In this document: one piece after another, positions 8,108 to 17,616 of the stretch
Layout of the letters: the number at the start of each line of letters is the position of its first letter
Numbering within the stretch: the stretch's first letter is position 1
Source: Caldilineaceae bacterium bin5
GTDB taxonomy: Bacteria > Chloroflexota > Anaerolineae > Caldilineales > Caldilineaceae
DNA: 64,000 nt
Direction of reading: 5' to 3'
Assembly (NCBI GenBank): GCA_002238445.1
Contig: MPML01000022.1
Coordinates: 1-64,000, forward strand
The notes under the pieces: generated by a model
Database searches by the model: none
What the model was told of the DNA's origin: nothing
The model's input: the letters and a program-made list of their open reading frames with translations, nothing else
Translations under genes and position numbers: made by a program

Positions 8108-9587
8108 GTGGCTGCATGCAAGAGCAAGCGAACCAGAAATCAGAAAGCTGGCAGAGGTTTTTCGTCTGTTTGCAGATGAAGGGGCGGACCGGGAGAAACT
8201 GAGTAAGTCTACTGAGGAAGTTGCGGATATCGAGAAGCGTCTGGTTCGCCATAATCCTGAGCAGTTGGTTGATCCCGAACTAAAGGGAAGAACTCTGATC
8301 TGCTCGGTAGGCTTCCGCCCGTTACCGGTCATCCTGACGACCCTGATAGTGCATCCAGAAATGCTCTATCTTCTCCACAGCACTGAGTCGCAGCGAGCCG
8401 CAGAGGAAATTCGGGATGATTCCATAATCCGGGACCTATGGCCGAACCCTGAGGAGCGTATCATCCTGCGTTCACTTAGTGTGACCGACGCGCCCGAAAA
8501 TTACGATCATCTCCGCAACATCCTGACGGAGAATCCGAATGGCAGTTTTCTGGTGGATAGTTCCGGCGGGGTTAAGGTTATGGGTCTTTCTCTGGCCGCT
8601 GCGGCATTCTGGCACAGAGTGCCGGTCGTATATCAACTGGGAGAAGAGGTGAAAGGGATCGTCAAGCCGTTCAGCGCCAAACTGATCACACTTGACAACC
8701 CCTTTGTGCATTTTGGTTCCACTGAACTCCGCAGCATACAGAATCTCTTCCAGTCCGGAAATTATGATGCTGCGAGCGCGCTGTGCGACAACATGCGTGA
8801 AGGGATAAGAGACCTTCCGACGTTAGGCAAACTGGATATTCTCCAGGAGTTCATTCACGTTTTCAGCAGTTGGGATTCATTTGCACATAGCCGTCTGGAG
8901 GATGACCCGATCCGCAAGACTGCGGAGATGCTACGTGCAGTTCAGGTCAAGATGGCGCGTTTCGGCCTAAATTTTGCGGATGACTCGGTGATTACAGACA
9001 ACATTCACTTTTTGGAAGAAATTGAAAGCAGCTGGACGGTCGGCCAGCGCAGCATCAATGAAAGGTTCCGTCTCGTTGACATTTATGCATCATCACAACG
9101 ACGAGCTCGCGCCGGCAAGTATGATGATGCGGTAGCCCGCCTCTACCGATGCCTTGAGATGAGCGCCTCTATCTGTCTTGATCGGGATTGTGGGATAGAC
9201 AATCTCAGGAATCCCAATTTTCGCTTTTTTGAGAAAATTCTAGGTGATCGGAGGAAGATGGAGGCGGCTTTCGAGAAAGAGGCAGGTTATGCTTTTCCTA
9301 CGGGTAGATCTCTGGGACTCAGGGATCAGATGACCTTGTTGGGCCTCAGTAGCCAACCCGTTCACAGACAGGTCGCCGGTAACTATAGACGCATGTACAA
9401 GGAAAAGCTGCTTGAGATGCGTAACAGGTCAATCCTGGCTCACGGAACTGTGCCAATTTCGGAAGACGAATATCAGGAGTTCGATCGTTTGACCAGGACG
9501 ATTGTCAGTTTTGTTGTCGGCAAGAAGGGTGATCTCGAAAGGCTGCTTCAACGCGCTACGCATCCAGACATTACCATAGAACTTTAG
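8097..9587 (+). CDS. CARF-HEPN ribonuclease, Csm6-like (TIGR02710-type)
   Basis: 496 residues. The N-terminal half has a Rossmann-like CARF domain: TLICSVGFRPLPVILT near residue 64, the STESQRAAEEI helix, and VDSSGGVKVMGLSLAAAAF near residue 153, the usual ligand-binding strand-loop. The middle is helical, with the ARLYRCLEMSAS pattern of the TIGR02710 family. The C-terminal HEPN site is RNRSILAH near residue 441, a match to the RNx(4-6)H RNase motif. By family, cyclic oligoadenylate from Cas10 would bind the CARF dimer and switch on non-specific RNA cleavage. The gene overlaps csm5 by 11 nt, so it is made with the complex. The composition is less GC-rich than csm3-csm5, hinting at a separate origin. 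Confidence 0.85.
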   Translation: MIPEWLHARASEPEIRKLAEVFRLFADEGADREKLSKSTEEVADIEKRLVRHNPEQLVDPELKGRTLICSVGFRPLPVILTTLIVHPEMLYLLHSTESQRAAEEIRDDSIIRDLWPNPEERIILRSLSVTDAPENYDHLRNILTENPNGSFLVDSSGGVKVMGLSLAAAAFWHRVPVVYQLGEEVKGIVKPFSAKLITLDNPFVHFGSTELRSIQNLFQSGNYDAASALCDNMREGIRDLPTLGKLDILQEFIHVFSSWDSFAHSRLEDDPIRKTAEMLRAVQVKMARFGLNFADDSVITDNIHFLEEIESSWTVGQRSINERFRLVDIYASSQRRARAGKYDDAVARLYRCLEMSASICLDRDCGIDNLRNPNFRFFEKILGDRRKMEAAFEKEAGYAFPTGRSLGLRDQMTLLGLSSQPVHRQVAGNYRRMYKEKLLEMRNRSILAHGTVPISEDEYQEFDRLTRTIVSFVVGKKGDLERLLQRATHPDITIEL

Positions 9588-9599
9588 TTGATTCGTCCC

Positions 9600-9992
9600 A
9601 TGCTCCTCCTCAACTTCTCCCACGCCCTTTCCCAGGAACAGATCGCGCAGCTCGAAGCCATTGCCGGACAGCCCATCCAGCGCGCCATCGACGCCATGCC
9701 CCAGTTCAACGAACAGCAGCCATTCGAGCCGCAGCTGGCAGCGCTCCTCGATCAAATCGAACTCACCCCGGAACAGTGGCAGACCGAGCCGATTCTGATC
9801 ATCCTCCCCGCCCTCAACTTTATCGCCGGCGCGCTGCTGGCCAACCTGCACGGACGCATGGGCTACTTTCCCCATGTAGTGCGCACGCGGCCGGTAGCGG
9901 GATCCATCCCCCGCCGCTATGAAGTGGCGGAGATCCTCGACCTGCAAGCCCTGCGCGCGGCCGCTCGCCGCGCCAGAACCGCGAACCATTGA
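9600..9992 (+). CDS. csx15: Csx15-family protein, probable ring nuclease
   Basis: About 130 residues from ATG at 9600; an in-frame TTG at 9588 would add four residues. The N-terminus [20 protein letters not shown], the [24 protein letters not shown] stretch and the C-terminal [17 protein letters not shown] are the recognisable Csx15 pattern. Comparative work on type III loci has proposed that Csx15, like Csx16 and Csx20, is a ring nuclease that degrades cyclic oligoadenylate. Its place directly after the CARF-HEPN effector and 1 nt before cas6 fits a signal-off role. No catalytic residue is asserted here. Confidence 0.75.
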   Translation: MLLLNFSHALSQEQIAQLEAIAGQPIQRAIDAMPQFNEQQPFEPQLAALLDQIELTPEQWQTEPILIILPALNFIAGALLANLHGRMGYFPHVVRTRPVAGSIPRRYEVAEILDLQALRAAARRARTANH

Positions 9993-9993
9993 A

Positions 9994-10812
9994 ATGCTCG
10001 TCTCTATCGTTGTCACCGTCGAAACCGATACCGATACGCTGCTGCCTCGCAACGTCGGACGCGCCCACTATGCGGCCGCGTTGCAGCGTCTGCAAACCGT
10101 GAACCCGGGCCTGGTTGCAGCCATCCACGAACGCGACGGCCCCAAACCCCTGACCTGCTCCGACATCCTCAACGGCCGCGGCAACCGCGACGGCACGCGC
10201 CTCGAACCGGGCATGCCCTACTACCTGCGCGTCACCGGCCTGACTGATAACGTCAGCCAGGCGCTTCTGGAAGCGCTGGTCGAAAAACCGCCCGATGCAA
10301 TCGAACTCCTCCACCATCCGCTGCGCGTGACCGGCGCGACCGCGAACGCGGCCGAGCACGGCTGGGCCGGCTCCACCACCTACGAAACCCTGGCCGCGCG
10401 CCAGATGTTGCCGGGCAGGTCGATCCCCAAACAGGTGACGATGCAGTTCGCCAGCCCCACCGCCTTCAAACAGGCCGGCCGCCAGATGCCCATGCCCCTG
10501 CCGGACCTGGTCTTCGGCAGCCTGGTTGAACGCTGGAACCGCTTCAGCCCGCTTGCGCTCAGCCCGGAGATGCGGCGTTTCGGCGCCGAGATGCTGGCGG
10601 TAACGCGTTACCGCTTGCAGAGCCGGCCGGTGGCGCAGAAGAACGGCGCGCTGCGCATTGGCGGGGTGGGCACCGCCACCTACCGGGCGCTGGGGGGAGA
10701 CCGCTACTGGCTGGCAACCATGCAGATGCTGGCGGAGTTCGCCCGCTACAGCGGCGTCGGGGTGCAGACGGCAACCGGAATGGGCCAGGCACGGCGGCTG
10801 GAAGAAAACTGA
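9994..10812 (+). CDS. cas6: Cas6, pre-crRNA processing endoribonuclease
   Basis: 272 residues from ATG at 9994, one base after the csx15 stop. An upstream in-frame ATG at 9919 lies inside csx15 and gives an Arg/Pro-rich leader that looks spurious. RAHYAA (H25 from this start) is the usual N-terminal catalytic-His position. The C-terminal glycine-rich loop YSGVGVQTATGMGQAR is diagnostic for Cas6. It should cut each repeat below its stem (AATCCCC-GTGA-GGGGATT) to leave an 8-nt ATTGAAAC handle. It is followed by cas1 after 9 nt. Confidence 0.93.
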   Translation: MLVSIVVTVETDTDTLLPRNVGRAHYAAALQRLQTVNPGLVAAIHERDGPKPLTCSDILNGRGNRDGTRLEPGMPYYLRVTGLTDNVSQALLEALVEKPPDAIELLHHPLRVTGATANAAEHGWAGSTTYETLAARQMLPGRSIPKQVTMQFASPTAFKQAGRQMPMPLPDLVFGSLVERWNRFSPLALSPEMRRFGAEMLAVTRYRLQSRPVAQKNGALRIGGVGTATYRALGGDRYWLATMQMLAEFARYSGVGVQTATGMGQARRLEEN

Positions 10813-10821
10813 GGTGAACCG

Positions 10822-11853
10822 ATGCGCCATCCTCTCTATCTGGTGGAGCAGGGCAGCCGGCTGACGAAACGGGGCCGGCGTCTGAGCGTTGTCCAGGATG
10901 ACGCGGTCGTCACGCAAGTGGCGCTGGTGCAGGTAAGCCAGGTGATCGTCTTCGGCAATGTATCCATCACCACGCCCGCCCTGCAGCTTCTGCTGCGGGA
11001 AGGGATAGAAGTCGTACTGCTGAGCCGGACAGGCCGCTTCTACGGCCGCCTTATCGGCGAGCAGAACGGAAACGGCGCGCTGCGCGTCGCCCAGCTGCAG
11101 CGCAGCCAGGAACCGGACTTTGCCCTCCGCACGGCCCGCCAGTTCGTGACCGGCAAACTGCACAACCTGCGGGTCCTCCTGCAGCGCTACGCCCGCCGCG
11201 CCGCCTCGACGTCCAACCACTGGGAGGCAACCGCGTTGACGCACGCCGTGGACGGGGTCGGCGCGATGCTGCCGCGCGTCGACGCCTGCCAGACGATCAA
11301 CAGTCTGTCCGGGGTAGAGGGACGGGGCACGGCCGTATACTTCCGCGTATGGAAGGAGCTGCTCAAACCACCCTGGCGTTTTGAGCGGCGCATCCGCCGG
11401 CCTCCGCCCGACCCGGTCAACGTGCTGCTGAGCTTTGGCTACACGTTGCTGACCCAGAACATCTGGGGCGCGGTGCTGACCGCCGGGCTGGACCCCTATG
11501 TCGGTTTCCTCCATCAGCTCAACTACAACCGGCCCAGCCTTCCCCTGGATTTGATGGAGGAGTTCCGCCCCGTGATCGTGGACTCGGTCGTTCTGCGCTG
11601 TCTCAACAACGGGATCCTCACCCCCGACCATTTCGCGCCCGGAGAGGACAGTGAACGCCCGCTGGTGTTGACCGACGCGGGAATCCGTCTTTTCATCCGC
11701 GAGATGGAAGCCCGATTCGACAGGGAGTTCAAGAACGTGCATACAGGCCAGCGCACGACCTACCGGCGTCTGTTCCTGAACCAGGTCTACCATCTGAGCC
11801 GGATAATTACGGGCGCGGAAGAGGGGCCGTACCGTCCGTTTCTGATTCGCTAG
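10822..11853 (+). CDS. cas1: Cas1 integrase
   Basis: 343 residues. Metal-binding residues of the Cas1 fold are visible: E166 (GVEGRG), H231 ([11 protein letters not shown]) and D243/E246 (LDLMEEFRP). The N-terminal beta domain precedes them. Cas1 with Cas2 integrates new spacers at the leader-repeat junction. AGGTGAACC precedes the ATG. There is no fused reverse transcriptase. Both adaptation genes look intact, so the array should be able to grow. Confidence 0.97.
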   Translation: MRHPLYLVEQGSRLTKRGRRLSVVQDDAVVTQVALVQVSQVIVFGNVSITTPALQLLLREGIEVVLLSRTGRFYGRLIGEQNGNGALRVAQLQRSQEPDFALRTARQFVTGKLHNLRVLLQRYARRAASTSNHWEATALTHAVDGVGAMLPRVDACQTINSLSGVEGRGTAVYFRVWKELLKPPWRFERRIRRPPPDPVNVLLSFGYTLLTQNIWGAVLTAGLDPYVGFLHQLNYNRPSLPLDLMEEFRPVIVDSVVLRCLNNGILTPDHFAPGEDSERPLVLTDAGIRLFIREMEARFDREFKNVHTGQRTTYRRLFLNQVYHLSRIITGAEEGPYRPFLIR

Positions 11854-11864
11854 GAGGCGTCCCC

Positions 11865-12143
11865 GTGCTGGTGGTTGTAAGTTACGATGTGCCCGAAGAC
11901 CGGCGGCGTGGTAGAATTGCGCAGGCGTTGCAGGACTTCGGTGGTGAGCGCGTGCAGCTGTCCGTCTTCGAATGTTATCTGACCGCGCGCAACTGGACGC
12001 GGCTCCAGGAGCGGCTGGGAAAGATTATCAACCCAGAGGAAGACAGCGTCCGTCTCTATCGCCTGTGCGAGCAGTGCCGGGAGAACGTCCTGTTTCTGGG
12101 CTGCGCCGCGCCCATCGAAGAGCCCGGCCTGCGCATCATCTGA
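11865..12143 (+). CDS. cas2: Cas2, adaptation scaffold
   Basis: 92 residues from a GTG start; TAGGAGG lies 7 nt upstream. The ferredoxin-like fold opens with [15 protein letters not shown], with the conserved Asp at residue 8. The dimer holds two Cas1 dimers during spacer integration. It ends the cas operon, 194 nt before the first repeat. Confidence 0.95.
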   Translation: MLVVVSYDVPEDRRRGRIAQALQDFGGERVQLSVFECYLTARNWTRLQERLGKIINPEEDSVRLYRLCEQCRENVLFLGCAAPIEEPGLRII

Positions 12144-12291
12144 ACGGGTTTAGCGATCACCCCGCCGCTGCCTGCCCTTGAGAGAAGGTGTCTGGCTGGG
12201 GGTGTTCGCTGCTCGTCTGGCAGTTAGGGAAGGAGGTACAGGCGTGGCAGAAGATCGCGGCATGTGCAGGGCTGGACAACACCCACGATCT

Positions 12292-12310
12292 GAGACAAGC
12301 GCATTGTCTC
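12292..12310. promoter_or_regulatory. Leader inverted repeat 1 (7-bp stem)
   Basis: GAGACAA-GCGCA-TTGTCTC, a perfect 7-bp stem with a 5-nt loop, 27 bp upstream of the first repeat. It could be a protein-binding dyad for an adaptation factor or a short hairpin in the leader RNA. Confidence 0.5.
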
Positions 12311-12322
12311 CCACCTGTAAAC

Positions 12323-12336
12323 CCTGAAATTTCAGG
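12323..12336. promoter_or_regulatory. Leader palindrome 2, abutting the first repeat
   Basis: CCTGAAATTTCAGG is a perfect 14-bp palindrome that ends one base before the first repeat. Its position at the leader-repeat junction suggests a role in Cas1-Cas2 docking or as an operator. Confidence 0.55.
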
Positions 12337-12337
12337 C

Positions 12338-15300
12338 GTCAGAAAAGAACGAATCCCCGTGAGGGGATTGAAACATTTTATTGGTGATTCGTAACCACTC
12401 ACCCAAAGTCTAAGCGTCAGAAAAGAACGAATCCCCGTGAGGGGATTGAAACTCTCCCGTTTCCTGGAAACCAACCTGCCAACCGGCTCTGTCAGAAAAG
12501 AACGAATCCCCGTGAGGGGATTGAAACTCTCCCGTTTCCTGGAAACCAACCTGCCAACCGGCTCTGTCAGAAAAGAACGAATCCCCGTGAGGGGATTGAA
12601 ACCTGATAGTGCATGGGGTTTTCCTGTGGGTAGGGTAGGTCAGAAAAGAACGAATCCCCGTGAGGGGATTGAAACCCGACCACGACCGGACGGCAAACCC
12701 GACCCGACAAACTGTCAGAAAAGAACGAATCCCCGTGAGGGGATTGAAACGCGAACGGGACTGCAGGGCACGCGCGAGCAGTACGCGCTGTCAGAAAAGA
12801 ACGAATCCCCGTGAGGGGATTGAAACGTTCCGATCCGGCGAACTGAACACGCTGATCAATATCAGGTCAGAAAAGAACGAATCCCCGTGAGGGGATTGAA
12901 ACTCAAAGATACGGATGTACTGGTTCATTCCGGCCGGTGCGTCAGAAAAGAACGAATCCCCGTGAGGGGATTGAAACGAAATGCGAACTGACGATTTCGT
13001 TTCCAGTGGCGGGTCAGAAAAGAACGAATCCCCGTGAGGGGATTGAAACTTTCTTCGTCTCGCGCTGTTGCGCTTGCGTGTCTATGAGTCAGAAAAGAAC
13101 GAATCCCCGTGAGGGGATTGAAACATTCCGATCTCGGTCGGCTCATCGCTCGGACCCGACGTCAGAAAAGAACGAATCCCCGTGAGGGGATTGAAACGGT
13201 CCCTGGGATCCCCGATATTGAGCTTCACCTTCAGAGTCAGAAAAGAACGAATCCCCGTGAGGGGATTGAAACATGTACCTTCCCAGTCATCCTCTCCCAC
13301 CCCTTCATGCTCAGTCAGAAAAGAACGAATCCCCGTGAGGGGATTGAAACTGTTTGCGCCGCGGAGATGGCGTCCTGCGTGGCTTTGGCATTTTGTGTCA
13401 GAAAAGAACGAATCCCCGTGAGGGGATTGAAACCATCCACTGTGAAGATGCCTAGTGGATTATTCTCTGCGTCAAACGTCAGAAAAGAACGAATCCCCGT
13501 GAGGGGATTGAAACCCGCCAAGGCGTCAGTTTGCGCCATATTCTCTGAAAAACATTAGTCAGAAAAGAACGAATCCCCGTGAGGGGATTGAAACGTCGAT
13601 CTCGATGGACACGTTCAAGCAGTGGATCGAGACCGTCAGAAAAGAACGAATCCCCGTGAGGGGATTGAAACGTACCTGATCTTGTCCATCTTGCCGTGCT
13701 CGTTCTCGAAGTGTCAGAAAAGAACGAATCCCCGTGAGGGGATTGAAACATGTACCAGTTGGTAGCCGAGCGCATTTCCGGTCAATCCGTCAGAAAAGAA
13801 CGAATCCCCGTGAGGGGATTGAAACTCTGGCAGCGACCACACTACCACCAGTGTTGTTATGTCAGAAAAGAACGAATCCCCGTGAGGGGATTGAAACACT
13901 GCCAGTGATCGGACGGCCGCTCAAACAGGCGGATTACGTCAGAAAAGAACGAATCCCCGTGAGGGGATTGAAACCGACAACAACTGCGACGAGCTCGTCA
14001 ATGCCATATCCGATGTCAGAAAAGAACGAATCCCCGTGAGGGGATTGAAACCTCGCACTTGCGGTGGCGGTGGTACGGAGCGGCGCCGTCCTGTCAGAAA
14101 AGAACGAATCCCCGTGAGGGGATTGAAACAGGGACGGCTACCGGCTCCATAGTGAACGGCTCTACCGGTCAGAAAAGAACGAATCCCCGTGAGGGGATTG
14201 AAACTCAAGGTTGTGCAGGCGATAGATGATGCCCTCGTACAGAATCGTCAGAAAAGAACGAATCCCCGTGAGGGGATTGAAACAGAGCGACGTACACGTG
14301 GTCAGGCCGCTGACCAATATCGTCAGAAAAGAACGAATCCCCGTGAGGGGATTGAAACAGAGCGACGTACACGTGGTCAGGCCGCTGACCAATATCGTCA
14401 GAAAAGAACGAATCCCCGTGAGGGGATTGAAACAAAAGTCTCGAGCATCATCCATTGGTTACACCCTCCTAGGTCAGAAAAGAACGAATCCCCGTGAGGG
14501 GATTGAAACGAATCAAGATAGTAGTTATAATCTTGATCCCCTTTTGCGTCAGAAAAGAACGAATCCCCGTGAGGGGATTGAAACAGATTCAGCGTTTCCA
14601 GCTTGCGAAAGTCGGTGTCGGGTCAGAAAAGAACGAATCCCCGTGAGGGGATTGAAACTTCCGGTGTCGTCGCCTTACTTGCCGATGACTTTTCGGTCAG
14701 AAAAGAACGAATCCCCGTGAGGGGATTGAAACTCTGCGTAGGCTTCGGCCAGGGTGTCCATCATGTTCTCAGTCACGTCAGAAAAGAACGAATCCCCGTG
14801 AGGGGATTGAAACACTTCCCAACTCTCTATGGTGATATTGTTCGGGTTATGTCAGAAAAGAACGAATCCCCGTGAGGGGATTGAAACTCGGTGGCCTTAT
14901 CAAACTTGGCCTTGATAGCGGTACGTCAGAAAAGAACGAATCCCCGTGAGGGGATTGAAACCTTGCGGTAAGAATCTTTCAAACTCGAAAGCGTTCCGCG
15001 TCAGAAAAGAACGAATCCCCGTGAGGGGATTGAAACATTGGCGCATTGTCGCGCCCGTCTGCAAATCCCAAATCTGTCAGAAAAGAACGAATCCCCGTGA
15101 GGGGATTGAAACACTTCTCTGATAGCACGATGGAGGCTGAGGCTAGATCGTCAGAAAAGAACGAATCCCCGTGAGGGGATTGAAACGGATGCTGAGGCGA
15201 GATCTACTAGGAGGTTATGGGCTACGTCAGAAAAGAACGAATCCCCGTGAGGGGATTGAAACTTGACAAGTAGGGTTCGGATCAGAGCAGCCCCATCGTT

Positions 15301-16469
15301 CGTCAGAAAAGAACGAATCCCCGTGAGGGGATTGAAACTTTCGGTCCTCAATGCTCTTCACAACTCGTTGTTGTGATTGTCAGAAAAGAACGAATCCCCG
15401 TGAGGGGATTGAAACGTGGCGTCGCCAGATAGCAACGCGTTTTTTTCCTCTACGTCAGAAAAGAACGAATCCCCGTGAGGGGATTGAAACCAATTGCACT
15501 TTGTCCGTGAATGCCTTTGTACGTTTTTGTCAGAAAAGAACGAATCCCCGTGAGGGGATTGAAACAAGTGCGTCTCGGCCTTTTCCTTGACATCGTCGAT
15601 GGTGGGTCAGAAAAGAACGAATCCCCGTGAGGGGATTGAAACCTATCGGGTACGTCCTGAGACAAAACGTCCTCTAGTACGTCAGAAAAGAACGAATCCC
15701 CGTGAGGGGATTGAAACATATACAAGGCCACAGCAGGCAATAATGTATACGTGTCAGAAAAGAACGAATCCCCGTGAGGGGATTGAAACTTCTGGATGAT
15801 CGCCAGTTGCGCAAACGTGTAGTCCTGGGTCAGAAAAGAACGAATCCCCGTGAGGGGATTGAAACATCACGTTGCTTTCGATGACCTGCTCCTCCCCCCA
15901 ATCGTCAGAAAAGAACGAATCCCCGTGAGGGGATTGAAACCTTAACTTCTCCCACACTCTCTGATACACGTGCGTCAAGTCAGAAAAGAACGAATCCCCG
16001 TGAGGGGATTGAAACCATCAATTCTGTCTGTCCATACTTTGTTGTTACACATAATTTGTCAGAAAAGAACGAATCCCCGTGAGGGGATTGAAACAACTTA
16101 CTATTCGTGAAGAACGCAGCGTAACAATAGGTGCAGGTCAGAAAAGAACGAATCCCCGTGAGGGGATTGAAACTGTCACGTATCATTCGTAATGCGTCTT
16201 TCCTCTCGGCGTGTCAGAAAAGAACGAATCCCCGTGAGGGGATTGAAACTCTTTCCGATCTTGCCGCTCGCCAAGTTCATGTCTGCGTCAGAAAAGAACG
16301 AATCCCCGTGAGGGGATTGAAACGGCGCTCGTGCCGGTCGAAATGCTGGATCATCCGGGTCAGAAAAGAACGAATCCCCGTGAGGGGATTGAAACAGAAC
16401 CGACTGCTGGCGGCAGACAGGGCACACGGTCAGTCAGAAAAGAACGAATCCCCGTGAGGGGATTGAAAC
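12338..16469 (+). CRISPR. CRISPR array, 55 perfect repeats, 54 spacers
   Basis: The 37-bp repeat begins GTCAGAAAAGAACG and ends GGGGATTGAAAC; its centre AATCCCC-GTGA-GGGGATT is a 7-bp stem for Cas6. Repeat starts run from 12338 to 16433. Spacers are 35-46 bp, mostly 37-39. The leader side is at cas2, so the newest spacers are at the left. Two adjacent spacer pairs are identical (12453-12490 with 12528-12565, and 14284-14321 with 14359-14396), which shows repeat-spacer unit duplication. The repeats remain uniform to the distal end, with no decay. Two further identical repeats lie beyond, at 17036 and 17980. Confidence 0.99.
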
Positions 16470-16534
16470 GAATGGCGATCGTCGGCGTCGTCGCCGGAGC
16501 CAGCGCCATGTATCTGCTCTTACCCTTGCTATAA
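16470..16534 (+). CDS. C-terminal fragment of an unknown membrane protein, truncated at the repeat
   Basis: The frame entering from the repeat encodes RMAIVGVVAGASAMYLLLPL and then a stop at 16532-16534, a hydrophobic segment like the last transmembrane helix of a protein. There is no start site between the CRISPR repeat and this segment other than ATG at 16472. I read it as the 3' end of a gene cut by capture into the array, but a 20-residue peptide or chance ORF is possible. Confidence 0.4.
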
Positions 16535-16612
16535 TGACCCGTTCCAGCGGCAATCCTGCCAAACGAATCCAACGCATCATCCATCTCCGCCTCGAGCGGG
16601 AGAGGAAAGCTT

Positions 16613-16966
16613 ATGGGAAAAATCCACAAGGAACTGGAAAATCTCCGTTACGACATCCAGTGGCTACGCGGCCACCTGAACGCCGTCGAACGAACGATCA
16701 AGCGAAGGGAGGGTAAGAAGGTACGGCATTCCAGCAAGGCGAAGGACGAACAACGCCTGATACAGCGCTATGGTGAGCTGCCGACAACCCTGGCAACGCT
16801 CACCTATTTCCGCGACCTTGAGCGATCCTATATCCAGGAGAAAATCGATCGCGTCGCCGAGCTGAAGCATGAGCTGGACACGCGCCTGCCTCTGACGCCC
16901 TGCGGCATGATTTACGCCATCGTAAAGGCGAAGCGGCGCCGCAAACGTCAGCTGAGCCAGCGTTGA
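16613..16966 (+). CDS. Small basic helical protein of unknown function inside the array
   Basis: 117 residues, not recognised. It is rich in Lys/Arg/Glu and predicted mostly helical (KIHKELENLRYDIQWLRGHL near the start, ERSYIQEKIDRVAELKHELD near residue 70), with a very basic C-terminus (KAKRRRKRQ). GAGAGGAAAG precedes the ATG. A 10-bp-stem hairpin follows 36 nt after the stop. Size, charge and isolation between CRISPR repeats fit a gene from a phage or plasmid, but this is inference. Confidence 0.6.
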   Translation: MGKIHKELENLRYDIQWLRGHLNAVERTIKRREGKKVRHSSKAKDEQRLIQRYGELPTTLATLTYFRDLERSYIQEKIDRVAELKHELDTRLPLTPCGMIYAIVKAKRRRKRQLSQR

Positions 16967-17002
16967 GTATTCTGTTCAGCTTGTATTCTAAGCGACCGGG
17001 CT

Positions 17003-17031
17003 TGCGGTGGCCCGAACATCCGGCCACCGCA
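17003..17031. terminator. Hairpin after the small basic gene
   Basis: TGCGGTGGCC and GGCCACCGCA form a perfect 10-bp stem with a 9-nt loop. There is no T-run. It lies 5 bp before the next CRISPR repeat and probably ends transcription of the gene at 16613-16966. Confidence 0.55.
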
Positions 17032-17035
17032 CGGG

Positions 17036-17072
17036 GTCAGAAAAGAACGAATCCCCGTGAGGGGATTGAAAC
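17036..17072 (+). CRISPR. Distal CRISPR repeat 56
   Basis: Identical over all 37 bp to the array consensus and in the same orientation. It separates the two gene-bearing intervals. Confidence 0.98.
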
Positions 17073-17191
17073 ACATTGATGTGATCGTGGCGAAGGACCA
17101 GGACGAACGGCGGGTTTTCCTCCAGACGCTGAAAAAACATGGCGTGACCGAACTTCCCGACGGACGTTGTCATGGTAAGATAGGGGTATGA
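17073..17191 (+). CDS. C-terminal fragment of an unknown protein, truncated at the CRISPR repeat
   Basis: The frame runs out of the repeat and encodes IDVIVAKDQDERRVFLQTLK followed by about 18 more residues to the stop at 17189-17191. The stop overlaps the next start as ATGA. The sequence has normal protein character and no start codon of its own, so it is the tail of a gene whose 5' part is absent. Family unknown. Confidence 0.55.
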
Positions 17192-17616
17192 GCACAGATG
17201 TACAGTGTCTGCAGGCGCTCTTTGCCGAGTTCAATCAGAAGGGATCGACCGCGGTCCTGGATCCGGACGGTCCTGAACCCTCGAGGTTGGGCGTCATGGA
17301 CAGCTATCACGTCCTCCGGGCGGCGGATCCCGTCTTCTGGCTCATGATGAAGGGTATCGCCTACCATGACGGCGCTCACCACGCGCATACCATCAAGGTT
17401 GTGTCCTGGTCGCAGGAGGACGGCTGGGAGTTGGACCTGGTCGACGATATAGGCCGGCGTTTCCACATCGAGCTTATCTTCCCTGAAACCGAGCCGGACC
17501 TGGTGGCGGGGTGGGCGCAATGGCAGGAGTACAAGGCGCGCAACCGCAAACGGTTCGATCTTATCGACCAGGGCATGCTTGCCGAGCAGGTGCGGAAGGC
17601 GGTCAACTGGTCATGA
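17188..17616 (+). CDS. Unknown protein, 142 residues, in the captured operon
   Basis: Not recognised. Soluble, with no signal peptide or membrane segment. Notable segments are HDGAHHAHTIKVVSW near residue 60, rich in His, then WELDLVDDIGRRFHIELIFPE. ATG overlaps the upstream stop (ATGA), and its own stop overlaps the ATG of the next gene (ATGA), so all are translationally coupled. This layout is typical of phage or plasmid operons. Confidence 0.65.
   Translation: MSTDVQCLQALFAEFNQKGSTAVLDPDGPEPSRLGVMDSYHVLRAADPVFWLMMKGIAYHDGAHHAHTIKVVSWSQEDGWELDLVDDIGRRFHIELIFPETEPDLVAGWAQWQEYKARNRKRFDLIDQGMLAEQVRKAVNWS

Larger units (their letters stand above)
12144..12337 (+). promoter_or_regulatory. CRISPR leader
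   Basis: This is the 194-bp non-coding stretch between cas2 and the first repeat. It is on the correct side, because each repeat ends in GATTGAAAC, the crRNA 5' handle of type III systems, when read away from it. The last 46 bp carry two inverted repeats (12292-12310 and 12323-12336). Array transcription and new-spacer insertion are expected here. Confidence 0.75.
16470..17035 (+). other. 566-bp gene-bearing interval between two CRISPR repeats (giant spacer 1)
   Basis: This occupies the position of a spacer between perfect repeats at 16433-16469 and 17036-17072 but is about 15 times longer. It opens in the middle of a reading frame (stop at 16532-16534), contains a complete small gene (16613-16966) and ends after a strong hairpin (17003-17031). 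No transposase and no terminal inverted repeats are visible. Confidence 0.8.

Noticed and set aside
9820..11793. A 657-codon minus-strand frame opposite cas6 and cas1
   Set aside because: Composition is of the antisense type (His/Gln/Arg/Ala-rich) and both plus-strand genes are unambiguous.
14301..14306. GTCAGG inside the duplicated spacer, resembling the start of a repeat
   Set aside because: Only six bases match; the rest of the repeat is absent and the unit spacing is already complete.
12157..16457. Many open frames on both strands across the array encoding repeated peptides such as RKERIPVRGLK or FNPLTGIRSFLT
   Set aside because: They are translations of the 37-bp CRISPR repeat in different frames and have no gene character.
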